From the NCBI GenBank assembly GCA_936450465.1, contig OW388297.1:56164989-56228988 (forward strand): 64,000 nt of DNA, given 5' to 3'. Each line of letters opens with the position of its first letter. Position 1 is the stretch's first letter. Below the pieces are notes generated by a model. That model worked only from the letters and a program-made list of their open reading frames with translations. It ran no database searches and was not told the origin of the DNA. The position numbers and the translations under genes are program-made. Origin of the DNA: Gibbula magus (lineage: Eukaryota > Mollusca > Gastropoda > Trochida > Trochidae). This document shows, piece by piece, positions 24,790 to 34,784 of this stretch.

Positions 24790-25094
24790 GTGAGTGAGTG
24801 AGTTGGGATTGAACGCCGCTTTCAAGAGTGTTTCACTTATATCGCGGCTGCTAGTATTATGGCAGGGAGAAAGCCTGCAACGCCATGTGGCTATGCACTG
24901 CGGTGAAACCTGCGAGCAGCGGCTGGAACTAGCGAACCATGGGTGGTTCTATGCTGAAACTCAGTGTAGCATTGCACCCAAAATTTACTGAACAGTTCTC
25001 TCCTGCAGACAAAGTTGCCGTGCCCCTGGCGGGCTTCGAACCCCGGACCTCTTGATCCGAAGCCGAACGCGCTATAACCACTGCGCAACCCCCC
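24790..25094 (-). mobile_element. tRNA-derived SINE copy
   Basis: The minus strand shows the tRNA-like head with GGTTCGAAGCC-type B box and A box region altered by a small insertion, the family body, and an AACGCCGCTTTCAAGAG end with a (GTGA)n tail. It directly abuts the reverse-transcriptase remnant at 25095. Confidence 0.8.
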
Positions 25095-25530
25095 TTCTCC
25101 TCCCCCTTTCTTTGTTGACATTTTGTTTAAAAGATTCAGCATTAGCATTCCAATTCAATGTGTTATCTGCACATTGTTACCATCGACACATAGATCTACC
25201 GAGTTACTAACAATTTCATTGTTCGTGAAAATGATACGTTAGTTTTAACATTTAATTGTTCTCATTCCAGTTCACAAAGTGTTTAATATTATCTCTGTAA
25301 GAAAGTTCATTATATTGAATGAGTCCAACCATCAAACTTCACAGTTATATTATTTGGGCTAGTATTTACAGTCATTTAATTGTGCACAGAGTAAACAATA
25401 GCGGCGAAAGGACACAGCCTTGAGGCACACCAGCATATGGCTATACAAATTACAATATAAAGGAGGGGCGGAATTAACCTTTACATATTGAGATATAAAG
25501 TTAGAAATGTTCCAATCCACAACAACAAAT
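25095..25530 (-). pseudogene. Non-LTR reverse-transcriptase remnant
   Basis: Minus-strand frames, broken by several stops and shifts, show AGVPQGCVLSPLLFTLCT (RT motif region B) near 25390-25445, then VKF(D)GWTHS where the FADD box is expected, then a FVNWNEN-like segment and LNWNANAESFKQNV, in the order expected of the RT palm and thumb of APE-class elements. The catalytic YADD/FADD is destroyed. It is truncated at 25095, where the SINE begins. Confidence 0.6.
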
Positions 25531-26984
25531 TACAAACAAGCATAATTTCCCGCCACAAAGCGTGACACAATTTCATAACGACCCACTGCTCACTCAATAA
25601 TAGACTTGTAAGTTAACCACGTGTAAGATACATTCTTGTACAGACTAGCGATATCGTTTCAACAAAATAGCAGGGGGCTTGTTTCTCGCTTATGCTTACC
25701 TATATATGAACTGTTTCACAAATCTTGTCTCACAGAATGTCCACACTGACAACAAACATACTCTGGGTTTATCTCAGATCCGAACTACTAGATCACTCGG
25801 TTGTGGCACAGATTGACAAAACATTATCCGTATTTTACGAAAAGTTGGATCGGGATTCATAGCGGAAACGGATTTTTCAGCATTACACATTCCAAATGCA
25901 CTTCTGTTGTATTGCAAAACTACATCATTACAAACTATATGGACGCATCATGACATAACGATGGAATGAAATAGCTCGGAAAATCCTTAAAACCAGAGTA
26001 TATATAGTAAGAAGAATCCCATTTTTTGACATTCCGAATTTGCCTGGGAAAGGGTTTTCTTTTGGACACATATATAAAGGGGGGCTTTATAGTTTAGGAA
26101 AGAAATTGAAGATTTTAAAGCATTTAACGTTGGAATTAAATAGCTCTGAGAAGTGCATTTCATATGAGTGATACTGCCTGCAGTAATATGAAGGTTTCCT
26201 AGTTAAGTCAGAGTATATATAGGCAGCGCATTTATTGAACTACAAACTCCTCGCACATATATGATTGTTAAAGTGTATAGAAACATTAATTAGAAAATGC
26301 ATCATGTTAAACTATGTAATAAAATAGTTCGGAAAGCCCTAAAAAGGTTTTCTTTGCATGATAAAAATGGGGCTCGGCAATGTTTTGTGGGAAGATTTTG
26401 ACTCAAAAGAAAATTGATGAGGACAAAATAATACCAAAAGTTCGGTAATCATTTGTGCACATTACTGACTGTTCTTATGAACAAAGATGCGTTAAATGAA
26501 TTTTTTTTCAATCTAAATAAATTTAGATCGACATAGTTTTATGATATTATATTGTCGTATTAACGTAATATAGAACTGTCGATCTAAATTTATTTAGATT
26601 GATGTTTTTTATTGTATATATTTATTTCGTTTCAGAACCGACATGCCACTTTGTATAAACCCATTCATGTAAAGGTGGCCAACATATAACTCGGAACCGA
26701 GCTAAAAGCAGAGTATGCAAACAACACATCCTCCTCAGACTTGAATCAATCGATTTGCGCGGTTTGTTGTACCTTGTCACCGCGTGGTTGAAATTCAAGC
26801 CCATCTTTCCACAAACTGCTTCAAGTCAGCTCTGCGTAATGATGGAATGTTCTCATACCACGTGATAAGTTATACCTTTTCAATCTCTGAATGCCAGCGT
26901 TGCGCTAAATCACTACCCAGCTGTTCCAAGCACGGGGGCCGTATCATAATGGGTAACAGCCATGTTCACTCGACCATGTAATAA
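25531..26984. other. No gene seen; weak tandem similarity and a short perfect inverted repeat
   Basis: Diverged phrases such as AAATAGCTC(G/T)G and CCAGAGTATATATAG recur at about 25960-26350 and suggest an old ~200-bp tandem repeat. A perfect 24-bp inverted repeat is at 26508-26602. Confidence 0.35.
26508..26602. repeat. Perfect 24-bp inverted repeat, 95 bp in total
   Basis: 26508-26531 (TCAATCTAAATAAATTTAGA and TCGA) is the exact reverse complement of 26579-26602, around a 47-bp spacer. It may be a tiny MITE. Flanks are T-rich and give no clear target duplication. Confidence 0.8.
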
Positions 26985-27240
26985 GGGCTTTCTCATTGTT
27001 GAAATCATTATGCCTACGGCTCATCCCAGTATCAAGAGTAAATTTCGTTGTGGCACTTTACCATTAGAAGTAGAGGTTGGTAGATATACTCGTCCTAAAG
27101 TCGCTTTTCATGATAGGGTTTGGACTCGTTGTAACAGTATGCTGTCGAAGATGAACTACATTTTCTTGTTAACTGTGATTACTACTCAGATCTAAGATAT
27201 AACCTTTTTCCAGATATAATGATTTAAATAGTATTTTATT
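26985..27240 (+). pseudogene. C-terminal (zinc-knuckle) remnant of a non-LTR ORF2, plus strand
   Basis: The frame reads SKFRCGTLPLEVEVGRY ... RVWTRCNS, then shifts to AVEDELHFLVNCDYYSDLR. This is the C-terminal region after RT in many APE-class elements, with the C-x2-C...H-x4-C pattern (here RCNS...HFLVNC; first Cys changed). The element is frame-broken, and nothing upstream is recognisable. Confidence 0.6.
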
Positions 27241-27394
27241 TCCAAATAACATATAACGTACATGAAATATGAGAAGTTAAATTGGAAAAAAAGGAATAGC
27301 AAACATGCTACACTAGCCTATATAAATGCTTCTCCTAAAACAAACTTAAGACAAATCAAACTGTTTGAGAGGCATTCTAGAAGTTGGTGTGATG

Positions 27395-27490
27395 AAGAAG
27401 ACACATATTTTATGGATGATCAACTTCTTTATTAACAATAGCGACGTTTCGGTATAGATCCTTATACCGTTATCAAGCATATGGAATGGA
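27395..27490 (-). mobile_element. Penelope-like element end fragment
   Basis: On the minus strand the sequence with GAAACGTCGCTATTGTTAAT followed by AAAGAAGTTGATCATCC resembles the terminal pLTR sequences of Penelope-like retroelements, which carry hammerhead motifs. No Penelope reverse transcriptase or GIY-YIG domain was found nearby. Confidence 0.5.
27441..27480 (-). ncRNA. Hammerhead-ribozyme-like motif, core variant
   Basis: Minus-strand order: CUUGAUAAC, then a perfect stem II (GGTATA/TATACC) closed by a short loop, then GAAAC and GUC. This is the minimal stem-III hammerhead layout known in Penelope-like elements, which is thought to act as a dimer through its short palindromic stem III. 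The core departs from CUGAUGA at two places (C3 to U and G8 to A); C3 and G8 pair in the active fold, so the change is compensatory in pairing. Activity is doubtful. Confidence 0.5.
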
Positions 27491-27713
27491 TGGTGAAACA
27501 GCAGATTATATACAGGATACATGTTGGTATGATAAAGAGATAACAAATACAACAAGATGAGGTAACAATGGCATAAATGGTTGTACAAGTGAAGTTGTGA
27601 TAACAAGGAAACCAGAGAGTAGTAAGTTAATTAGCCAGGGGGTGGCGGATGAGAGGACAAAGGCAGGATGAGGGTACCCATTAGTGGTGTAGGTGGAAGC
27701 CAGAGTGAGTAGA

Positions 27714-27918
27714 TTGGATTAATCATTTGTGGATTAAGCGGTTGTAAGCTGATGGGATGAAATAGCCTTGATCCCTATATATATATTGGATTAATCATTT
27801 GTGGATTAAGCGGTTGTAAGCTGATGGGATGAAATAGCCTTGATCCCTATATATATATTGGATTAATCATTTGTGGATTAAGCGGTTGTAAGCTGATGGG
27901 ATGAAATAGCCTTGATCT
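27714..27918 (+). repeat. 72-bp minisatellite, ~2.8 copies
   Basis: Units start at 27714, 27786 and 27858 and are essentially identical, each containing GGATTAAGCGGTTGTAAGC and an (AT)n end. The near-identity implies a recent duplication. Confidence 0.9.
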
Positions 27919-27999
27919 CTACTCTTTAAGACAAATCAGTTTGTAAATACATTTGTGGAAATCCATTAAAGTTCATACACATGTTTAGTAAACTTGCAG

Positions 28000-29200
28000 T
28001 AGTTAAACATAAAAAGCATATGATACCGAACTTTATGAAAAACGGTTAGTATCATTTATGAAATCATACACAGATTTGATCAACAATTCGTTTTCATTAC
28101 GTGACAAAGATTCGTCACCGCTTAGAATAGCACGTACAGTTACATTATTTTGGTAAAAGTATTTTCTGAATCTGAATGTAGTATATAGAGGACACACAAG
28201 GAAATAATGAAAAGGATCTTCTCGAGTGTTTCAACAAGAACAGGCACGATTTTCAGACAAACATCTATCAACCAGATGGGAATTTAGATCACGCGATCAC
28301 TACAACCAAGAATTTGACTACGCCTGGGACCATATGATTTATATATTTTTAATGTTGGAGCTAAAGACTTGTCACAAGCAACGAAGTTTTTAAATATTGA
28401 TTATGACTCGGCATTTCTCATATTTATGTCCAACGAATTCCACGCCTTAACAGTAGATGGGAGAAAGGAATTATTAAAAATGGAAAGAACGCCCTAAAGC
28501 GCATCGTGTATTATTGGAATTTCGTAAATTATAGCTGTTTACATTTGAAACATTTGGTGGTTAATCCATTTACCATTTTATAGAACATACATAATTTATG
28601 GTAGTGGCGCCTTTCAACTAATGAACAATGTCCAGTCTCAGAATAGAGTTTTTCGTGACTTGTGCCTCTAACTGCGCCTGAAATTGTCCTCAAAGCATCT
28701 AAATGTATAATTTGTTCTATCATTAAAGCTTGCTCCGTTGTACAATTATCCCAGATGGTATCACAATAGTCAAAAATAGGCAAAATATAGGATCTATAAA
28801 CAGTTTCAAGGGATACTCTATTCAGCTTGTATTTTAAACTTCGCAGACAATTTATAAGTGGACTTGCTTTTAATATATACTCAAGATGTGTCTGCCATTT
28901 TCCATCATCTTGTAATATCAGACCAATGTGTTTATGTTCGCTTACTTCGGATATGACAGTGTGCTTTAGTGTTAAAGGAAGCTTTGGACCTACTCGGTTC
29001 TTATTTGAAAATAGCATTATAGCTTCTGTCTTTTCGGGGCTGAATTTAACTTGCCATTTACTAGACCAGTCTGAAATTTGATCTAAATCATTGTTTAGCA
29101 ATTTTTGAGTCTGAAGCGGGTCTTCTATAACCAAGTATAGAGAAGTGTCATCTGCAAAGAGTTTCACGTTGCTTAGTAACCCGTTTGTTAAAGAGACGAA
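28000..29200 (-). pseudogene. 5'-truncated non-LTR retrotransposon ORF2 (RT C-terminal half)
   Basis: From about 29195 the minus strand reads GLLSNVKLFADDTSLYLVIE, i.e. the RT catalytic FADD box, followed by an intact 200-residue stretch through the thumb (HIGLILQDDGKWQTHLEYI; YRSYILPIFDYCDTIWDN) to a stop at 28529. Beyond it, in shifted frames, come VKAWNSLDINMRNAES and a C-terminal region with HYFLVCPLY, to about 28030. Motifs and order fit a Jockey/CR1-type APE-class element. RT motifs before FADD, the endonuclease and ORF1 are missing, which is normal 5' truncation by target-primed reverse transcription. Confidence 0.75.
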
Positions 29201-29408
29201 AAGAAGAAGAAGAAAATTATTTTCTTAAAGTGTCACATGTTACAGTTCGAAATACATTGACATAAGACATTGTTAAGAGTAACATCCGGCCTAGAGGCCT
29301 ACGAGACACTAAAGATACATTAAAACAAAATATATATATATTAGATAAAAAGTTTGTTTACACTAATGAACATTCACACATTTACACAACATATTATAAA
29401 GCATACAC

Positions 29409-29435
29409 ATGTATGCATGCATGTATGTATGTATG

Positions 29436-29469
<34 letters not shown>

Positions 29470-29884
29470 TGTATGTATGTATGTATGTATGTATGTATGT
29501 ATGTATGTATGTATGTATGTATGTATGTATGTATGTATGTATGTATGTATGTATGTATGTATGTATGTATGTATGGATGGATGTATGTATGTATGTATGG
29601 ATGGATGGATGGATGTATGTATGTATGGATGTATGTATGTATGTATGTATGTATGTATGTATGTATGTATGTATGTATGTATGTATGTATGTATGTATGT
29701 ATGTATGTATGTATGTATGTATGTATGTATGTATGGATGTATGTATGTATGGATGAATGGATGGATGGAAGGAAGGATGGATGGATGATGGATGGATGGA
29801 TGTATGGATGGATGGATGTATGGATGGATGGATGGATGGATGGATGTGTGTGTGTGTGTGTGTGTATGCGTGTGTGTGCGTGTG
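29409..29884 (+). repeat. Large compound microsatellite (ATGT)n-(ATGG)n-(TG)n
   Basis: About 430 bp of ATGT and ATGG tetranucleotides ends in (TG)n. All frames are open in it, giving long low-complexity chance frames (YVCM or HTYI repeats) on both strands. It directly abuts the dispersed repeat at 29885. Confidence 0.95.
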
Positions 29885-30330
29885 TGAACCATTTGGTCTA
29901 GGGAGCTGAAATTTTGTGTACAGACTCCTTGGTCAATGGGGATTCTAAATTGTAAATGTGGTGACCCCAAAAAGAGTCAGATAGGTCAAAAGGTCTAGAA
30001 AGCTGAAATGCTGTGTTCAGACTCCTTGGCCAATTGGAATTCTTACTTGAAGATTTGATGATCCCACGAGCCCAAATATAGGTCACAGAGGTCATGACCT
30101 GAAAAGATATTTTCATCTTGAGATTTTATATGCTCTTTAAAGGGAGGTAATTTAAAGTCTTCAAGTGTGTCTTTATTGTTAGGAAATTTTATCTCTGGCC
30201 TCATCGATAGGTCAGAGGGGTAAGGACCTTAATAAGACCTATTTCATCTTCTCCATTTAAAGTGCTTCCTAGTTGTTGTACTTCTCACCTAGAAGTTGAC
30301 ATTTTGAATTAGTTAATGTATATAAGGCCT
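29885..30330 (+). repeat. Dispersed repeat 'GGTCTAGGGAGCTGAAATT', copy A
   Basis: The first ~220 bp match 33198-33421 closely, including CCTTGGTCAATGGGGATTC, and also resemble parts of 31540-31660 and 37670-37700. In this copy and at 33198 a microsatellite replaces the usual leader. Confidence 0.7.
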
Positions 30331-31428
30331 GACGATCTACAGAGCCAGTGGCTCTATTTTAAAAAATATTAAATGTTGGTTTGTTTAATACTGTCATATT
30401 GTAAACTTACTACCAATATATCTTCCAAATTGTATATTTTATATCGTTGAAAAAAATATTCAAACTATAAGGATATATATTTGTAAACTCAGTTTCAATC
30501 GCTCTATCAATTGAAAACGCTTGTTCACTCGACCGATGTTACTATCGCCTCAGACATCCGTGGAATTCAGTGGTTGGGGGGAGCACTTTTAGGGCCCCTA
30601 TTCCCATCCATGCCAACATTTTTAAGGGGGCCCGCCACTGCTGCAGTCTCGATTGTGTCAGGGTCCATCTTCGATTCCGTCAGAAAGCAGTATAGATCAG
30701 ACAATATATATGTAACCGTGTTATTCAACACATCAGCCAGGGCATAGCTTGGAGTGTCTGTCTGAGTTTTGGGGTGACTCTGTCGTTAGTGATTGAGTGT
30801 ATTCCGTAAAGAGGCCACAGGCCCATTATACAATACATTTACAACAATTTGAGAACAGCATCTAGCGCACATTATGACATGTTGCTCTAAGTATGAAACA
30901 CTTATTTTTTTCTACAGTGGTATACCCTTAAAGAATAGTTCACGTTTCTTAAATGCTAGAAAAATATATTTACCTAGTTTGTTAATAACAGTATTGGTTT
31001 GTCAGGACATGAGGCTACACAATTTGTCGAATTAAGGTTGTACATAATAGTAAGTAGGTAGTAAAGTAAATTCTGTCGTTAGTACCAAAGACTCATTGTA
31101 CAACGCCAAATAAAAGATATTGTCAACCACAAACAACCATCTCAAGTCTTCAATTCTCCTTATCCTACCTCATGTAAGAATCTCGATTGACCCACGTGAC
31201 CTTAAACAAATGTCCATTCATACTTTCGACCCGGGGGATATATTTGATGGATGAATATTGTATAGGCCACGGAAGTGTTGATTAACAATGTGTGCAGCCT
31301 TTTTCCTTCTTGAAGAGAACATAGTATATAAATTCCGCTACCATCATGTTTCAATCACAATTTGTCCGCCAGATAAACTTAACAATCGACTAAGTCTTAT
31401 ATTTGATTCCCCATTCTGTGGAGAAACA
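30331..31428. other. No gene seen
   Basis: A short plus-strand frame at 30511-30747 has no recognisable domain. The rest is AT-rich. Confidence 0.35.
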
Positions 31429-31700
31429 TTAAAGGCGCTGTAGCACGTTTTTAGCTCATCAGGCCTGAAAGGCCCGATGGGCTTATGGCGTCCGACGTCC
31501 GTCCGTATAAATCTCTCGCATTTTCGCCTTCTTCTTCAGAACCACTTGGTCTAGGGAGCTGAAATTGTGTGTGCAGACTCCTTGGCTAATGGGGATTCTA
31601 AATTGTAGATTTCGTGACCCCGTGCCCTCAAATGGGGTCACATGGGTCACAACCCCAAAAACCTATTTACATCTTCTCTATTTCCAAAATGTCCAAAAGT
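31429..31700 (+). mobile_element. Dispersed element with T2-type left end, copy B
   Basis: It begins TTAAAGGCGCTGTAGCACGT, followed by TTTTAGCTCATCAGGCCTGA, a GTCCGTCCGT stretch and the body with CTAGGGAGCTGAAAT. The left end matches the termini of the MITE at 57311-57852, linking this family to TTAAAGG (T2/Kolobok-like) ends. No right end was found. Confidence 0.6.
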
Positions 31701-31815
31701 GGAAGTTGCTCAGTCAAAACCACACAATCTGCGACGGAGTACCCCAAGGCTATGTCCTTTGTCCTTTATTGTTATCCGTATGCTCCACCTTGAGGAAAGG
31801 CTACCTCAGGAAATG
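31700..31815 (+). pseudogene. Short reverse-transcriptase remnant
   Basis: The plus frame ICDGVPQGYVLCPLLLSV matches the RT motif usually seen as GVPQGSVLGPLLF. No more of the domain is recognisable on either side. Confidence 0.4.
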
Positions 31816-31997
31816 AAAACACACACGTCCTTCGGGTGTTTTCTAAAAGCTGTAACTCTTATCTTCTGTACAGCGCCATTGAGCAGCTTAAAGTGTTCAA
31901 ATACGCCATAGAAATACATTATTATATTATAAATATAACTTGAGACCAGGAGCCATGAATCAAGCATAGCCATGGTCTTTCTGGCTTACGTTTGACA

Positions 31998-32822
31998 TTG
32001 GCTATGCTTGATTCGTTTAAGAGGCATATACACCGACCACGTGTCCGGCATACGCCGTTCCTGGACCAGGCTTAAGTTGAAACAAGTGTATCGGCGTACA
32101 GGTAGAAATACGTCATCATCCCTCAAACATGTCATGTATACCATGCAAGCATTTTTGGGGAATTATTTCAAAACATGGATTAAAATTGTATTAGCTAGTA
32201 ATGCATTGTTTTGAAGAACCGGTAATATCAGTCTGATTAAAATCGACGGTTTTCCCGAGGAATACAAATTGCAAAATAGTGACACTATCGGGATACGAAC
32301 TCATATCGTTCAGAGGTTTCCTCACAAAACCGTGTGATAACAGGCCGTAGATTCTCATGTTCTGAAGCAATTCAGTTAACCAATTACAAGACCTACTGCA
32401 AAAGCTTTCGGTGCGATTAAGCTAGGGGCAGATAACTCCAAACAGCTATTCTTTCGTTTGTTCCGAATGCTTTCAAAACGTCGACCGTTTAAAAACTATG
32501 ATGTGATTGGTCAGCTATTTGACTGGGCTTCGTTTGCGCTAAATTGGTTCGGAGATACGCTGATCAAGATCGATTTTAATCAGACTGCCGTAATATTTTA
32601 AAATAAATCAGTCAACTATATAATTGTAGAAAGCAAATTCATTAAAACATGGTTATTATTTGTCCGCCAATATACGCCGCCTTCGTCGGTCATTTCAAAC
32701 CGGGGCATTCGAGATACGCCTTAGGCGTCCGCCGGGTTCCAATCAAGTGATTCGTTGGTTACGCTGCTTTCGGCGGCGTACGCCGGGTAGTGCGCCGGGT
32801 CCCGAATCAAGCCTAGCCTTAG
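31998..32822. mobile_element. Possible MITE with GGCTATGCTTGATTCG ends, split by another MITE
   Basis: GGCTATGCTTGATTCG (about 31998-32015) and CGAATCAAGCCTAGCC (about 32806-32821) are inverted, and the sub-terminal sequence is GC-rich with repeated TACGCCG motifs on both sides. Another copy of the end motif at about 31954 points the other way. The MITE at 32229-32587 lies inside. Confidence 0.4.
32229..32587. mobile_element. MITE family 'CAGTCTGATT', copy with ~10-bp target duplication
   Basis: Its ends are CAGTCTGATTAAAATCGACG and GATTTTAATCAGACTG; flanks are CCGGTAATAT and CCGTAATAT (one indel). Its interior, with AGGGGCAGATAACTCCAAAC, is the inverted counterpart of the interior of 16124-16571. 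Confidence 0.7.
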
Positions 32823-33005
32823 TTAACATTCGTTATCCATCACTACTAGCTATTCACAACAGTGACTCAGCATCACACGTAAAGAGACAAACTCGTTTGA
32901 ACGTTCTGGATATATTTACAGTCATACGTCCTCACGAACCTGTGTTGCTGCTTAGGCTGTGTCAGCAACAGATGAAAACCTCGCCCCGGTGAGTAGATCT
33001 TTAGC

Positions 33006-33092
33006 TCCAGACAACTGTTGAATGTCCCACGTGGTTAAAAGGGGTACCTGTGATGTATGTATGTATGTATGTATGTATGTATGGATGGATAA

Positions 33093-33129
<37 letters not shown>

Positions 33130-33468
33130 GATGGATGGATGGATGGATGGATGTGCGTATGTATGTGGGTGTGTGTTGTGTGTGCGTGCGTGCGTGTGTA
33201 AACCATTAATTTGGTCTAGGGAGCTGAAATTTTGTGTAGCCTACTCCTTGGTCAATGGGGATTCCAAATTGTAAATGTGGTGACCCCAAAAAGGGTCAGA
33301 TAGGTCAAAAGGTCTAGAAAGCTGAAATGCTGTGTTCAGACTCCTTGGCCAATTGGGATTTTTACTTGTTGATTTCATGATCCTACGAGCCCAAATATAG
33401 GCCTACGTCACAGAGGTCATGTCCAGACAACTGTTGAATGTCCCACCTGGTTAAAAGGGGTGCCTGTG
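33006..33468 (+). repeat. ~47-bp direct repeats around a microsatellite and dispersed repeat copy
   Basis: 33006-33052 and 33422-33468 share CCAGACAACTGTTGAATGTC followed by CCAC(G/C)TGGTTAAAAGGGG. Between them lie an (ATGT)/(TG)/(ATGG) microsatellite (33053-33197) and a copy of the GGTCTAGGGAGCTGAAATT repeat (33198-33421). Confidence 0.75.
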
Positions 33469-34064
33469 AAGAAAAGTCGACACTTGCCTTGCACGAATAT
33501 TGAAAGCCAGGTGAAGTCATCATCCAATTAAGTGTTTTTGAACTTGAATATGCCCCCGAATGGGATATATTCCAGGAATATATTTTTTTCACCTCTTTCT
33601 CTCCGTCCGTCTGTATGTTTAAAAGGAGGGTTCTATCGCGTTATTTTTTGGTGGAAATTTTACGAAATTCGAGAGGATTTTATGTTTACATATATTTATA
33701 TAATGTTATTAATATATAATGTTATTATTAAAACACAGTCAAATTGAAAGATTGTAATAAAGCTAATATTTTGGTGAATATATATTTCACAATTTGTTAA
33801 ACACAACTTTACACAAGCGCACATTTGCTGAAAAAGAAAAACAATGAGAACTGAAGCCATTCATCGGCGCTGCGAGTCAGGAAAACTTCACTACAGCATA
33901 ACAGCAACTTGTTTATTAGTTTTAATACATGCTATGTGTTACTATGTGAATACTCTGTCAGTGTATGTCTTTAATTATCAAAAAAGTGTAAAATTGGGTA
34001 CAATATAGTGTTTTCATTTCACGTAATGCAAAATATCCAAGATGGCGACAGAACCCTACCTTTC
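33469..34064. other. No gene seen
   Basis: AT-rich, with a short CTCCGTCCGTCTG stretch at about 33600. Nothing else is recognisable. Confidence 0.35.
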
Positions 34065-34270
34065 AGATTTCCGATCTGTGGGAGTAATCTCATCCTCGGT
34101 TACCCATGATGTGAGGCTTGAGGATCTACATATCTTGATGGAGTTCGAAAATGAGAAGCAAGCTATTACTTATCTGCCCTTGGTTCATTTTTTATTCTGT
34201 TCATGCTAATTCCAAACGAGGACAGCTTTTCTCAGACACCAAATTTGGTGTGAGGCTTGAGAACGAAGAA
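34065..34270 (+). repeat. Isolated core of the pearl-like element
   Basis: TGAGGCTTGAGGATCTACAT, TTGATGGAGTTCGAAAATG and CAGCTTTTCTCAGA match the cores at 21820-22450. It is preceded by TTCAGATTTCCGATCTGTGG, which resembles the end of the GAGGTTACTCCC MITE. Confidence 0.55.
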
Positions 34271-34349
34271 GTGTGAACATTGTTCTTTTTGTAGTTTTAA
34301 AAGTGTTTTGTTGTTTGGGGTCACTTATGCTAAACGTTATAAAGTGTGT

Positions 34350-34590
34350 TATGTTATCATATAACTACTGTACATGTAAAAGGGACTTGCAGTTTCGGCT
34401 TCTGTACATGTTTAATGACGTCGACATTACTCGAATATAATTGGAAACTAGTAATTATGATATATTTGGTGATTCGGGATGAATATTCAAGCTGAGTGAA
34501 TTTATTTGCACTGTTAACAGCAAGAAAGGTGAGTCGGAACGTATTAAAGCCTCATAAAATGTTATGAAACACAATGGATGCACCTTTTAT
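34350..34590 (-). mobile_element. T2/Kolobok-type MITE (TTAAAGG family), truncated inverted copy
   Basis: On the minus strand it begins AAAGGTGCATCCATTGTG and follows the first half of 54707-55201 closely, for example ATTCATCCCGAATCACCAAA. The outer TTAA is changed to ATAA here. The distal half is missing. It lies in the presumed 5' intron of the plus-strand zinc-finger gene. Confidence 0.7.
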
Positions 34591-34784
34591 GAGAACGAGC
34601 AATCCGGGGAGAAGACGACCATCTTTTTGTTATTGTTATATTCATTCGTTCTTTTATTCCAGATCGGACAAAGAGACACACAAGCAAAATTATTCCCATC
34701 ACGTATATGGACCGATGCTAAAGGACTGTGTTGTTTGGTGTTTGGAACGAGAACAACTTAGAAGTCTACTGTCAAAGATCCAAG

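Noticed and set aside
29354..29970. Long open frames (144-198 codons) with YVCM or HTYI repeats on both strands
   Set aside because: They are translations of the ATGT/ATGG microsatellite; every frame is open because the repeat has no stop codon.
32660..32992. 110-codon plus frame rich in Arg and Pro
   Set aside because: GC-rich terminal sequence of the presumed MITE at 31998-32822; repeats of CGCCG explain the composition.
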